In this document: positions 1 through 9,690 of the stretch, piece after piece
Numbering within the stretch: the stretch's first letter is position 1
Layout: each line of letters starts with the position of its first letter
Origin: Shewanella atlantica
Lineage (GTDB): Bacteria > Pseudomonadota > Gammaproteobacteria > Enterobacterales > Shewanellaceae
DNA length: 64,000 nucleotides
NCBI RefSeq assembly: GCF_003966265.1
Contig: NZ_RXNV01000002.1
Coordinates: 515,297 to 579,296, forward strand
Direction: 5' to 3'
Made by a program: the position numbers and the translations under genes
Notes under the pieces: generated by a model
Database searches by the model: none
What the model was told of the DNA's origin: nothing
The model's input: the letters and a program-made list of their open reading frames with translations, nothing else

Positions 1-31
1 TCAAGATGCATTAACACAGAGGGTTGATCAG

Positions 32-3000
32 ATGTCCGGTAAAGAGAGTAAGAAGACGTTTAAATACCCTGGTATTCGCATGGCAATGGATGGCAACACT
101 GCAGTTATTATGTGTGAGAGAGAGGCTTCAGATGCTGCCGGTGCCTACCCTATTACCCCCTCCACTCAGATGGGCGAATATTGGGCAGAAGAAGTTGCCA
201 AAGGCCATCTCAATATTGCTGACAGAGAACTGATTTTTGTAGAACCGGAATCAGAGCATGCAGCCGCGGCCGTAACTGCAGGTATGTCGATGAGTGGGCT
301 TCGTGCTACCAACTTTTCCTCTGCTCAGGGAGTGGCATTTATGCATGAGTCTCTCTATGCCGCGGTGGGGAAACGTCTTCCTTATCTACTCAATGTTGGT
401 TGTCGGGCAATAACCAAGGCTTCATTGAATGTGCATTGCGCCCACGATGATTACCACTGTATCGATGACACAGGTTTTTTTCAGGTGATGGGAAAAGATG
501 CACAAGCCGCTGCCGATCTAAATCTGATCTGCCGAAAAACGGCTGAGCTAAGTTTAACGCCTGCAGCGGTTGGCCAGGATGGTTTCCTGACAACGCATCT
601 TATTGAATCAGTGAATATTCCTGAACGTGAACTGATTGCAGAATATTGTGGTCTCGCCGATGATATTATTGATTGCCCAACACCTGCGCAACGTATGACT
701 TATGGTAACAAGCGTCGTCGCGTACCAGAGGTCTGGGATGTCGATAACCCTATGGTGTCCGGTCCTGTTCAAAATCAGGATGCCTATATGCAGGCCGTAG
801 CCGCACAACGCCCGTATTTCTTCGACCATATTGTCGAGCTCTTTGAGCAATCTGCCGATGAGTACTATCAATTAACCGGTCGCCATTATAAAAGAGTGGG
901 TTTGTATAAGGTGGATGAAGCGGATTACCTCATCATTGGAATGGGATCATTGATCGGACAGTCTGAAGCCATTGCTGACTATTTACAGGAAACGCGTGGT
1001 CTTAAAGTCGGTGTTTTGAATTTAACTATGTTTCGCCCTTTCCCCGGAGATATGATCGGATCTGCACTGAAGGGGAAAAAAGGTGTGGTTGTTCTCGAAC
1101 GGACAGATCAGCCATTAGCCGAAGATCTGCCAATTATGCGTGAAATCCGCGCTGCAATTACAAAATGCATGGAAAATGGCGTTGCATCAAAAAACAAACC
1201 CTTTGAGACCTATGCCAGTTACCAAAAACGTAGCGATGCTCCGCCATTATTTTCCGGCTGTTACGGGCTGGGTAGCCGCGATTTGCAACCCGAAGGTATC
1301 ATAGGGGCAATTGAAAATATGCTGCCCGAGGGAGCACAAAAAAAATTCTTTTATCTGTCTGTTGATTTTGTACGTGATGAGCCAGCCAATCCCAAGCAAG
1401 AAATTCACATGCAAAAATTGCTTGATGATTATCCCCAGATTAAAAATATGGCCGTCCGCGGGAGTGAAAATCCCAATCTGTTGCCAGAAAATAGTATTAC
1501 CGTACGTATGCACTCGGTAGGTGGCTGGGGGGCGATCACTACAGGCAAGAATCTGGTGATGACCCTTTATGATCTACTGGGCTATGATATTAAAGCTAAT
1601 CCCAAATATGGTTCCGAGAAAAAAGGTCAGCCTACAACCTATTTTCTCTCTGCTGCACCCGAACCAATCAGGATCAACTGTGAATACCATTATGTTGATC
1701 TTGTGTTGTCTCCCGATCCCAATGTATTTGGTCACTCAGACCCTCTTTCCGGTTTAAAGAAAGGTGGCTCGTTTGTTATTCAGTCAGATCTTGCCGATGC
1801 CGATGAAGTGTGGGCCACCATTCCTTTCAAGAGTCAGAAATTCATCATTGATAATGAGATCCGGGTTTTCTTTGTCGATGGATTTAAAATCGCCAGAGAA
1901 GAAGCATCAAACCCCGAGTTACAGTTCAGGATGCAAGGTAATGCTTTTCAGGGGGCCTTCTTTGCAGCATCGCCTTTGATGGAGCGTTCCAGCCTCGATG
2001 AAAAAGGTCTGTTCAAAGCAATTGAGGGGCAATTGAAAGACAAGTTTGGTGGCAAAGGCAGTGCCGTTGTTGAAGATAACTTGCGTGTTGTACGCCGCGG
2101 CTTCGATGAGCTAATCGAGATCACCAATAAAGCAGCGGGCGTGAATCTGGCGGCAGTGGCTCGCAAAGAGGCAGGGATCCCCATCATGCTCAAACATACG
2201 CCTGTTGGTGATGGAGGCTTGGCTGATGTGCATGCATTTTGGGAAAAAACGGCGAGTTTTTACGCTAGAGGCCAGGGTGATGAAAATCTGGTCGACCCCT
2301 TTATCGGTTTAAGTGTTTTTCCGGCGGCGACTGGGATCTATCGTGATATGACCAATATTCGCTTCGAATACCCGCAATGGAGACCGGAAAACTGTACCGC
2401 CTGTGGTGATTGTTATACGACTTGTCCCGACGCTGCAATTCCCGGATTGGTCAACTCAGTCTCGGAAATATTCGATACCGTTATCAACAACATTGAAAAA
2501 TCTGGTATTCCGACACTGTATCTACGACGCGAGACACGCAATGTTGAAAAGCGTTTGCGAAAAATACTGAATGAAGCCGGTGAAGCAGCAGATGTCAGAA
2601 AAATGATTGATCTGGCGGTACTTGAACATTTAAAAGATTCCGCTCTTGAAGGTAAGTTCAGAGATAATCTTGAACGGGAATTTGCTTTATTTGTAGAAGC
2701 GTTAGGTGATTTTAAATTCGCTATCACCAAGCCATATTTCCTCAATAATGAGAAGAAGACTAAAAACAGTGGTGGTTTATTCTCAATCACCGTAAACCCT
2801 TATACCTGCAAAGGTTGTATGGAATGCGTTGAGGTATGTAAAGACAAGGCTTTGGTTCCAGTTGCCCAAAATAAAGCCGCTATTGAAACATTACGTGACG
2901 AGTGGGCATTCTGGTTAGACTTGCCATCAACCTCACAGGAATTTAGCCGTATTGATGATCTGGATGAAAAAATAGGCGCGCTACAGACATTACTCCTGGA

Positions 3001-4957
3001 CAAACGTAACTATGCAGCAATGAGCTGTGGTGACGGTGCTTGTCTGGGTTGTGGTGAAAAGACCGCCCTTCATATATTTACCGGAACTGCGACCGCCTTG
3101 ATGCAACCAAGGGTTAAGGCTCAGATAGAGAAATTAAATAAACTGGCAGAACAATTAGAACAACATGTCAGACTCAAACTTGCCGACAATATCGATCTGA
3201 GCGATCAGATGGCTATCGAAACAGCAACTCAAGATAATCAGGATAGAGATCTCACCCTTTCCTGCCTCACAGCCAGTCTTGAGCAAGGAAAAATATCTCA
3301 TCCCATTGATCCCGTATGGTTGCGTTGGGTCACTCAACTGATTGAAAAATTGCGTTATTTAAAATGGCAGTATGAGGAAGGCACTACGAGCAAGGGGCGT
3401 GCCGAGATGGGGATTATCAACTCTACGGGTTGCACCTCTGTCTGGGGTGCTACATTCCCGTATAACCCCTACCCTTTCCCCTGGACAAGTCATCTATTCC
3501 AGGACTCCCCTTCGGTTGCCATGGGTATATTTGAAGGGCATATGCGCAAGATGAGCGATGGTTTTAAAACAATTCGTATTGCAGAGTTGGAACTCGCTGG
3601 AAAATATACTATTGATGTTCATGATGACTTCTTCAAGCGCTTCAATTGGAAGCAATTTACTGATGAAGAGTTCCTTCTATGCCCGCCGGTCGTTGCTGTC
3701 GGTGGTGATGGTGCCATGTATGACATTGGTTTCCAGAATTTATCCCGTCAAATGATGTCCGGTGTGCCGGTGAAAGTCATGGTGCTTGATACTCAGGTTT
3801 ACTCCAATACCGGAGGTCAGGCCTGTACCTCGACTTTTGTGGGCCAGGTTGCGGATATGTCACCTTATGGCAAGGCTGCGAAAGGAAAAACAGAGACCCG
3901 TAAAGAGATGAGTCTGATTGCCGCCGCTCACCGTACCTCTTACGTTCTGCAAAGTTCAGCCGCTACGGAAACCCACATGATCGAAGGTTTTATTGAAGGC
4001 CTTAACAGTCGAAGACCGGCAATATTTAATATCTATACTACTTGTCAGCCGGAGCATGGTGTTGCCGATGATGCCTCTACATCTCAAGCCAAACTTGCGA
4101 TGGACTCCCGAGCGTATCCTTTGTTCAAATTTGATCCCGATGCAGGAACGACTTTTGAAGAGTGTTGTAGCATTAAAGGCAACCCTGCAGTCAATGACGA
4201 TTGGCTAACGTATCAAATTGACTATATAGATGATGAGGGTAAAGCGGGTCGGCTGGAAGTACCTCTGACCTTTGCTGATTTTGCCGTGACTGAGGGACGA
4301 TTTCGCAAGCAATTTCGTCAAGCCCCTCCTGAAACATGGAATGACGACATGGTTCAGTTGCATCTATTTCTGGATTTGGATGAGGATGAACGACAAGGTA
4401 AATTTCCTTACATCTGGGGAGTAGATGCCAGGAATCATTTAACCCGTATCCTTGTTGCTCAGCCAATGGTTCTTTCCTGTGAAGAGCGACGTCAGTTCTG
4501 GCACCAATTGCGTTCAATTGCCGGTGAAGATGTTAAGTCTAAAGTCGATGCTAAAGCCGTCGCCGATCAAGCTCGAGCCGAAATGGCACAATCTCTGGCA
4601 GCCAATTTGTTAGCTATGTCCTGCGGTAATGTTACAGCGCCGGACTCATCGCTAACAGCCGGTGTTACAGCTGTAGTAGCCGAGACATCCACTGCAGCCC
4701 CTCTTGATTACGAACCGGTATGGATTGAGACTCCTGAGTGTACCGCTTGCGATGAATGTATCAATCTGGCACCGGGAATATTCCAGTATAACGATGACAA
4801 ACTGGCAGTTGTGATGAATCGGCAGGGCGGTACATTTGAGGATATAGTCAAATCTGCAGAGAAGTGCACTGCACAAGCGATTCATCCCGGTACGCCATGG
4901 AATAGCGCAGAGCGAAATCTTGACAAGCTGATCAAACGATCAGAAAAGTTTCAGTAA
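32..4957 (+). CDS. nifJ: Oversized pyruvate:ferredoxin/flavodoxin oxidoreductase with C-terminal ferredoxin-like domain
   Basis: Oxidises pyruvate with CoA to acetyl-CoA and CO2 and passes electrons to ferredoxin or flavodoxin. At 1641 residues it is far longer than the usual ~1170-1200. Visible parts in order: N-terminal pyrimidine-binding and domain II region; a first 4Fe-4S motif CTACGDCYTTCP near residue 788; a second, CKGCMECVEVCK, near 925; the proximal-cluster cysteines CGDGACLGC near 1000; the thiamine-diphosphate motif GGDGAMYDIGFQ with NTGGQ near 1220-1265; and near 1569 an extra small ferredoxin-like domain (CTACDEC with a later EKC). The extra length comes from a helical insert between the first two clusters, one after the proximal cluster, and the tail. 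The ATG lies behind a GAGGG-like site. It is followed 14 bases later by rnfC, so it is probably part of the rnf operon. The family call is firm; the role of the inserts is unknown. Confidence 0.95.
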   Translation: MSGKESKKTFKYPGIRMAMDGNTAVIMCEREASDAAGAYPITPSTQMGEYWAEEVAKGHLNIADRELIFVEPESEHAAAAVTAGMSMSGLRATNFSSAQGVAFMHESLYAAVGKRLPYLLNVGCRAITKASLNVHCAHDDYHCIDDTGFFQVMGKDAQAAADLNLICRKTAELSLTPAAVGQDGFLTTHLIESVNIPERELIAEYCGLADDIIDCPTPAQRMTYGNKRRRVPEVWDVDNPMVSGPVQNQDAYMQAVAAQRPYFFDHIVELFEQSADEYYQLTGRHYKRVGLYKVDEADYLIIGMGSLIGQSEAIADYLQETRGLKVGVLNLTMFRPFPGDMIGSALKGKKGVVVLERTDQPLAEDLPIMREIRAAITKCMENGVASKNKPFETYASYQKRSDAPPLFSGCYGLGSRDLQPEGIIGAIENMLPEGAQKKFFYLSVDFVRDEPANPKQEIHMQKLLDDYPQIKNMAVRGSENPNLLPENSITVRMHSVGGWGAITTGKNLVMTLYDLLGYDIKANPKYGSEKKGQPTTYFLSAAPEPIRINCEYHYVDLVLSPDPNVFGHSDPLSGLKKGGSFVIQSDLADADEVWATIPFKSQKFIIDNEIRVFFVDGFKIAREEASNPELQFRMQGNAFQGAFFAASPLMERSSLDEKGLFKAIEGQLKDKFGGKGSAVVEDNLRVVRRGFDELIEITNKAAGVNLAAVARKEAGIPIMLKHTPVGDGGLADVHAFWEKTASFYARGQGDENLVDPFIGLSVFPAATGIYRDMTNIRFEYPQWRPENCTACGDCYTTCPDAAIPGLVNSVSEIFDTVINNIEKSGIPTLYLRRETRNVEKRLRKILNEAGEAADVRKMIDLAVLEHLKDSALEGKFRDNLEREFALFVEALGDFKFAITKPYFLNNEKKTKNSGGLFSITVNPYTCKGCMECVEVCKDKALVPVAQNKAAIETLRDEWAFWLDLPSTSQEFSRIDDLDEKIGALQTLLLDKRNYAAMSCGDGACLGCGEKTALHIFTGTATALMQPRVKAQIEKLNKLAEQLEQHVRLKLADNIDLSDQMAIETATQDNQDRDLTLSCLTASLEQGKISHPIDPVWLRWVTQLIEKLRYLKWQYEEGTTSKGRAEMGIINSTGCTSVWGATFPYNPYPFPWTSHLFQDSPSVAMGIFEGHMRKMSDGFKTIRIAELELAGKYTIDVHDDFFKRFNWKQFTDEEFLLCPPVVAVGGDGAMYDIGFQNLSRQMMSGVPVKVMVLDTQVYSNTGGQACTSTFVGQVADMSPYGKAAKGKTETRKEMSLIAAAHRTSYVLQSSAATETHMIEGFIEGLNSRRPAIFNIYTTCQPEHGVADDASTSQAKLAMDSRAYPLFKFDPDAGTTFEECCSIKGNPAVNDDWLTYQIDYIDDEGKAGRLEVPLTFADFAVTEGRFRKQFRQAPPETWNDDMVQLHLFLDLDEDERQGKFPYIWGVDARNHLTRILVAQPMVLSCEERRQFWHQLRSIAGEDVKSKVDAKAVADQARAEMAQSLAANLLAMSCGNVTAPDSSLTAGVTAVVAETSTAAPLDYEPVWIETPECTACDECINLAPGIFQYNDDKLAVVMNRQGGTFEDIVKSAEKCTAQAIHPGTPWNSAERNLDKLIKRSEKFQ

Positions 4958-4971
4958 AGCCGGAGATTATA

Positions 4972-6327
4972 ATGACTCTATTGGAACGTTTTTCAACCAG
5001 GAAGACTTTTGGCCACGGGATCCACCCTATTGCTCATAAGGAAGCGACGGCTGAGCTAGCTATCCGCCGGCTCCCCTTTGCCAAGCAGATGATTGTGCCT
5101 TTAGCACAACACTTGGGTGCCCCCGCGAAAGCAATTGTCAGCGTTGGTCAGGAGGTGGTTCGCGGCGAACCCATCGCCGAACCAGGAGGATTTGTCTCGG
5201 TCCCCATGCATTCGCCAGTAACCGGCGTCGTAAAGTCTATCGACACCTTAGTCGCTACCGCATCGGGCCCTAAAACGCCGGCAATGATTATTGATACCTA
5301 CACAGCTTCGGATCAAAAAGTACTGTTCGAGTGTACTGCCGATATCCGGCAATTGTCCCCCGCAGAATTAGTTCGGGCAGTACAGGCCTCTGGCATGGTT
5401 GGCCTTGGTGGCGCTGCATTTCCAAGTCATGTCAAGTTATTGCCCCCTGAGGGGGTGTCCATCGATACAGTAATAATCAATGGGTGTGAGTGTGAGCCCT
5501 ATTTAACCTGTGATCACCGGATCATGCTGGAATATACGGATAAGTTAATTCTGGGAATACAGATGGTGATGGAGGCAGTTACAGCCAAACGAGCGATTAT
5601 TGGCGTAGAAGATAATAAACCCGATGCGTTCGCGATGATACAAAGCAAACTCCCCAAAGACGGCAGCATAAGTTGTGAGTTAGTAGAAACAAAATATCCC
5701 CAGGGTGCAGAGAAGATGCTGATCAATAGTCTGCTAAATAAAGAAGTGCCATCGGGCGGGCTCCCCGCTGAAATAGGTGTCGCAGTCTACAACGTTGGCA
5801 CCATGGCCCAATTAGGCGACTTACTGCCTCAGAGTCGAGGTTTAATAGAACGGGTAGTTACCGTTTCAGGATATGGCGTCAATAAGCCAGGAAATTATCT
5901 TGTCCCTATCGGCACGCCGTTGAGATTTGTGCTGGAACAAGTGGGTTTGAAAGATGATTTTTCGAAGATCATTATGGGTGGCCCTATGATGGGCATGACG
6001 ACAGCTTCGCTTGATGTAGCCATCACCAAGGGGGTATCCGGAATTGTAGTGCTGGAGGCACCGGAAGCCAAAAGTGAAACGCCTCAGGTGTTCCCATGTA
6101 TTAAATGCGGAGCCTGTCTCTCGGCCTGTCCACTCTATTTAAACCCTTCTATGTTGGGGCAACTGGCAATGGTTCGTGACTATCAGAAGATGGAAAGTGC
6201 TTACCACCTTAACGATTGTTTTGAATGTGGATGCTGCAGTTACGTTTGCCCGTCAAATATTCCATTAACGCAATATTTCAGGATCGCCAAAGCGATAAAC
6301 CGAAAAATTAAAGTGAAACAATTATGA
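4972..6327 (+). CDS. rnfC: Electron transport complex subunit RnfC
   Basis: Peripheral Rnf subunit that carries FMN/NADH-binding folds and two 4Fe-4S clusters and is the soluble-side electron entry or exit point of the membrane complex. The 451 residues match the short RnfC form without the long alanine-rich tail of enterobacterial RsxC. Visible: the GLGGAAFPSHVKL loop near residue 144, and two CxxCxxCxxxC motifs, CIKCGACLSAC near 377 and CFECGCCSYVC near 416. A GGAG site precedes the ATG. Its last bases overlap the rnfD start (ATGA). Since no RnfB is encoded here, RnfC is the most likely docking partner for the NifJ ferredoxin-like tail; that is inference. Confidence 0.93.
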   Translation: MTLLERFSTRKTFGHGIHPIAHKEATAELAIRRLPFAKQMIVPLAQHLGAPAKAIVSVGQEVVRGEPIAEPGGFVSVPMHSPVTGVVKSIDTLVATASGPKTPAMIIDTYTASDQKVLFECTADIRQLSPAELVRAVQASGMVGLGGAAFPSHVKLLPPEGVSIDTVIINGCECEPYLTCDHRIMLEYTDKLILGIQMVMEAVTAKRAIIGVEDNKPDAFAMIQSKLPKDGSISCELVETKYPQGAEKMLINSLLNKEVPSGGLPAEIGVAVYNVGTMAQLGDLLPQSRGLIERVVTVSGYGVNKPGNYLVPIGTPLRFVLEQVGLKDDFSKIIMGGPMMGMTTASLDVAITKGVSGIVVLEAPEAKSETPQVFPCIKCGACLSACPLYLNPSMLGQLAMVRDYQKMESAYHLNDCFECGCCSYVCPSNIPLTQYFRIAKAINRKIKVKQL

Positions 6328-7379
6328 GCCTGTTAGCTAAGCCTGTAGAGCTACATACTTCTCCACATCTAAAGAAAATGATCACAGTCGATCAGATCAT
6401 GCGCAATGTCGTGTATGCCCTGCTGCCTGTCTGTGCATGGTCTGTTTATCAATTCGGTATCAGTGCTCTTACATTAACCCTGGTGACTACCCTCACCTGT
6501 TTACTAACTGAAACGCTATTTTGCCACCTCTCAAACAAGCGAAATACTGTGACTGATTTCAGTGTCGTCATTACCGGACTGCTTATAGCCCTGACATTGC
6601 CACCCGGTTTTCCCCTCTGGATGGGAGCAGTCGCGGGCTTTATGGCAATCGCATTGGGAAAATCATTATTTGGTGGTCTGGGGTATAACGTTATGAATCC
6701 TGCGCTTGTCGGTCGAGCTTTTGTGCAGGCGGCATTCCCCGTAGCCATCACCACTTGGACACCGGCTCTTGCTCCGGGTCGTTTTATGGAATTTATTCCA
6801 TCCAGCCTGGCGATGCCTTTTATGAGCCCCGTGGATATAACTGATTGGGTCAGGGAGCGTGCTATTGACGGATTTACCGGCGCTACGCCGCTGGCGCTTC
6901 ATAAGTTTGAGCAAGTTCATACCGACAGTATAGATTTGCTACTGGGTTATGTTGCAGGCTCAGCGGGCGAAACATCGGCAGTGCTCATACTTTTATGTGG
7001 CCTCTATTTAGCCGTTCGCAAGATGATGGATTGGCGAATTTCTGCCGGCGTTTTCATTGCTGCCGCCCTGACGACCTTACCTTTTTATCTAATGGACCCG
7101 GAACATTATCCAAGCCCACAGTTTATGTTGCTTTCAGGCGGGTTAATGCTCGGCGCTGTTTTTATGGCTACGGATATGGTGGGGTCGCCGATGACCGCTA
7201 AAGGTGTCTGGCTTTATGGGGCGGTTATTGGTTTTTTAACCGTCATGATTCGTTTGTTTGGCGGTCTGACGGAAGGTGTTATGTATGCGATTTTAGTGGC
7301 CAACGCCATGTCACCGATGATCTCATCGGTCACCCAGCCCCGGCACTATGGTCAACGTAAAAAAAGGGAGGGATCATGA
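6324..7379 (+). CDS. rnfD: Electron transport complex subunit RnfD
   Basis: Integral membrane subunit of the Rnf ion-translocating complex, homologous to NqrB. Hydrophobic helices alternate with short loops through most of its 351 residues. The motif FTGATPL near residue 187 contains the threonine expected to carry covalent FMN (family knowledge: S/TGAT). A second recognisable stretch is GYNVMNPALVGRAF near 120. The start ATG overlaps the rnfC stop and the stop overlaps the rnfG start, so translation is probably coupled. Length is normal for the family. Confidence 0.93.
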   Translation: MSLLAKPVELHTSPHLKKMITVDQIMRNVVYALLPVCAWSVYQFGISALTLTLVTTLTCLLTETLFCHLSNKRNTVTDFSVVITGLLIALTLPPGFPLWMGAVAGFMAIALGKSLFGGLGYNVMNPALVGRAFVQAAFPVAITTWTPALAPGRFMEFIPSSLAMPFMSPVDITDWVRERAIDGFTGATPLALHKFEQVHTDSIDLLLGYVAGSAGETSAVLILLCGLYLAVRKMMDWRISAGVFIAAALTTLPFYLMDPEHYPSPQFMLLSGGLMLGAVFMATDMVGSPMTAKGVWLYGAVIGFLTVMIRLFGGLTEGVMYAILVANAMSPMISSVTQPRHYGQRKKREGS

Positions 7380-8158
7380 ATCATTCAGATATGACCCTGG
7401 TACAGCCAGTAATGCCACAATCGAAACAGCTACAACCGCAGACACCCAGTTTTGCGATGATCCAAACTTTGGCGGGTATCGCTATGTTATCTGGATTTTT
7501 GGTAGTACTGGTTTACCAGGTAACCAAACCCATTATTGCTGAAAATAAGCGTCTTGCGATTGAAAAGGCTATATCCGTTGTTCTGTCTGATGTCAGCGCT
7601 AAGAGAGATTATTTTCTGGGAGATGAGGGGCTTGTTTTATTCGATGCGGGTCAACAATCTCCGTCGTTTTCAGGCGAAAAAATCTACGCAGCCTACGATG
7701 ATAAAGATGAACTTCGAGGAGTAGCACTGGAAGCAGCAGCAACAGGCTATCAAGATGTTATCCGTATTCTCTATGGATATGACCCCTCCTGCCAATGTGT
7801 AACGGGCATTAAAGTCCTTAAGATGGCCGAGACTCCAGGATTGGGCGATAAGATAGCTTTTGATGCTGATTTTCTGGAAAACTTTATAGCCCTCGATGCC
7901 CAACTGAATGTCAATCTGGGGGGGCTTCAAAATGAGATAGTCACGGTAAAACACGGTGCCAAAACCGAACCGTGGCAAATTGATGCTATCTCGGGAGCAA
8001 CAATATCATCGAATGCGATTGGTAAAATGATTAATCAGAGCGGTCAAAAGGTGATCCCATTGATCAATAAACATTTGAATGAGCTAAAACATCCTGAAAA
8101 AGAGCCTGGAAAAACTTCTGAAACAAATCCTGAAGCAACTCCTGAAACAAAAGAATAA
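7376..8158 (+). CDS. rnfG: Electron transport complex subunit RnfG
   Basis: Rnf subunit anchored by one N-terminal helix (about residues 23-45), with a periplasmic flavin domain. The SGATISSNAI motif near residue 206 holds the threonine expected to bind FMN covalently, as in NqrC. GGGAGG stands directly upstream of the ATG, which overlaps the rnfD stop. The last ~25 residues are a Lys/Glu/Thr/Pro-rich tail (PEATPETKE) not needed in the family and probably disordered. 260 residues. Confidence 0.92.
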   Translation: MNHSDMTLVQPVMPQSKQLQPQTPSFAMIQTLAGIAMLSGFLVVLVYQVTKPIIAENKRLAIEKAISVVLSDVSAKRDYFLGDEGLVLFDAGQQSPSFSGEKIYAAYDDKDELRGVALEAAATGYQDVIRILYGYDPSCQCVTGIKVLKMAETPGLGDKIAFDADFLENFIALDAQLNVNLGGLQNEIVTVKHGAKTEPWQIDAISGATISSNAIGKMINQSGQKVIPLINKHLNELKHPEKEPGKTSETNPEATPETKE

Positions 8159-8174
8159 TTGAGTGAGTGAAAGT

Positions 8175-8837
8175 ATGACGACACTAACCAATCAAGAAGA
8201 AACTATCACCTTAGATACCTTCACTCGAGGGCTTTGGAAAGAGAATCCCGTATTCGTAATGCTGCTCGGGCTTTGCCCGGTATTAGCTGTGACTAATACC
8301 ACAATGAATGCTATTGCGATGGGGCTGGCGACATTATTTGTCCTCGTTGCCTCAAGCACGCTGGTTTCTCTGCTACGCAAGCTGATCCCGAAACAGGTAC
8401 GAATCGCTTCATATATTATTATTATCGCAACCTTCGTTACCATGGTGGATTATTTGATCCAGTCCATCAGTCTGGATTTATATAATGCTCTGGGGGCCTT
8501 CATCCAGTTGATCGTTGTTAACTGTGTGATTTTGGGCAGAGCTGAAGCCTATGCCTCGAAGCAGAAGGTGAGTACCGCAATTATTAATGCCTTGGGAATG
8601 GGCGTAGGTTTTACCATAGCTTTACTCTGTCTTGGAGTGACCCGTGAACTATTAGGTGCAGGAACAATTCTCGGTTTTCAGGTATTTAGTACCAGTTTTG
8701 AGCCCTGGATTGTGATGATTTTGCCTCCGGGCGGATTTTTTGTGCTGGGTAGCTGGTTGTTATTATTTGAATATATCAAACAACGCAAACAACAAACTCA
8801 TTTGAATGTAACGGGAGTAGTTGAACATGGATCCTGA
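8175..8837 (+). CDS. rnfE: Electron transport complex subunit RnfE
   Basis: Six-helix membrane subunit homologous to NqrD and RnfA; the A/E pair holds a buried iron site in this superfamily. The pattern NPVFVMLLGLCPVLAV near residue 26 and LCLGVTRELLG later are typical. I chose ATG 8175 because GAGTGAG lies just upstream; a GTG at 8163 is in frame but has no ribosome site. It overlaps rnfA by 11 bases. About 220 residues, normal length. Confidence 0.9.
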   Translation: MTTLTNQEETITLDTFTRGLWKENPVFVMLLGLCPVLAVTNTTMNAIAMGLATLFVLVASSTLVSLLRKLIPKQVRIASYIIIIATFVTMVDYLIQSISLDLYNALGAFIQLIVVNCVILGRAEAYASKQKVSTAIINALGMGVGFTIALLCLGVTRELLGAGTILGFQVFSTSFEPWIVMILPPGGFFVLGSWLLLFEYIKQRKQQTHLNVTGVVEHGS

Positions 8838-9417
8838 TTCCCTAACCTTTATTTTTATCAATGCTGCTCTGAGTAACAACTTTGTGCTGGCTTTATTCTT
8901 GGGTCTATGCCCTTTCCTGGGGGTCTCGGCAAAAAAAGAAACGGCCTGCAATATGGGACTAGCGACAATGTTCGTTATGTTGGTTAGTTCAATTTCTGCC
9001 TTCAGTATCAACTGGTTGCTCATTGAGTTTAATATCCAATTCTTGCGCCTGATTTGTTATATAGCGGTAATCGCCTCGGCGGTTCAGTTGGTAGAGATGG
9101 TGGTCAAGAAATTCAGCCCGACACTCTTCAGAGCTCTGGGCATATTTCTGCCATTGATCACAACTAATTGTGCAATTTTGGGTTTAGCATTATTCCAGAC
9201 CTTCCGGGAATACAACTTTCTTCAGTGCCTTGCATTCAGCCTTGGAGCCGGTGTTGGTTTCACCCTCGCCCTGCTGCTGATGGCCGGTCTGCGTGAGAAA
9301 CTTGAATTAGCCAGAGTTCCCACCGTGAGTCAAGGTGCAACCATGAGCTTGATGTTAGCAGGCTTATTATCCCTTGCCTTCATGGGCTTCGCCGGACTGG
9401 GAAGTGGTCATGGTTGA
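8827..9417 (+). CDS. rnfA: Electron transport complex subunit RnfA
   Basis: Membrane subunit homologous to NqrE and RnfE, about 196 residues with six predicted helices. Key stretches are FLGLCPFLGVSAK and the second-half repeat TTNCAILGLALF, including the cysteines that in this family coordinate the buried iron centre. ATG 8827 is preferred over TTG 8821 because GGGAG is nine bases upstream. The gene overlaps the small cysteine-rich gene that follows, so it is not the last gene of the operon. Confidence 0.92.
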   Translation: MDPDSLTFIFINAALSNNFVLALFLGLCPFLGVSAKKETACNMGLATMFVMLVSSISAFSINWLLIEFNIQFLRLICYIAVIASAVQLVEMVVKKFSPTLFRALGIFLPLITTNCAILGLALFQTFREYNFLQCLAFSLGAGVGFTLALLLMAGLREKLELARVPTVSQGATMSLMLAGLLSLAFMGFAGLGSGHG

Positions 9418-9592
9418 TTTTCTGATAGCCAGTATCACTATTATGCTGGTCTTATTTGCCTGGGTAGCAGTGCAGCACATGGCACGTCAATTTGCTAAAC
9501 GTCATCCGGAATTTGGACCTTATATTGAAAAGCGAGGCTGTGGTGGAAACTGCTCTTGCGCTGAAGAGGATAAATGCAAAAATAAGCAGTAA
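9410..9592 (+). CDS. Small membrane protein with four cysteines, NqrM-like (DUF539)
   Basis: A 60-residue protein with one N-terminal transmembrane helix (about residues 4-22) and four cysteines at 44, 48, 50 and 56 in the order CGGNCSC...C. The C-G-G, C-x-C, C order resembles NqrM, the factor needed to mature the iron site of Na+-NQR. It overlaps the end of rnfA by eight bases and occupies the place where rnfB stands in rnfCDGEAB operons. I infer an assembly role for the iron site held by RnfA/RnfE. Alternatives are a relic of the RnfB N-terminus or an unrelated cysteine-rich peptide. The longer frame from 9374 is unlikely because it lies inside rnfA. Confidence 0.65.
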   Translation: MVDFLIASITIMLVLFAWVAVQHMARQFAKRHPEFGPYIEKRGCGGNCSCAEEDKCKNKQ

Positions 9593-9690
9593 GGATGACT
9601 AATCCCGGTTCGTATCCATCTGGTGAGCTGTACCTGGAAAAGTTGCATGTTCCAGGATAAGAAGTGATCCAGACTCTCGGGCTCAGTACA

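Noticed and set aside
9410..9592. Truncated rnfB
   Set aside because: The C-terminal cysteine pattern fits the NqrM order better than the CGQCGYPGC start of RnfB; kept only as an alternative.
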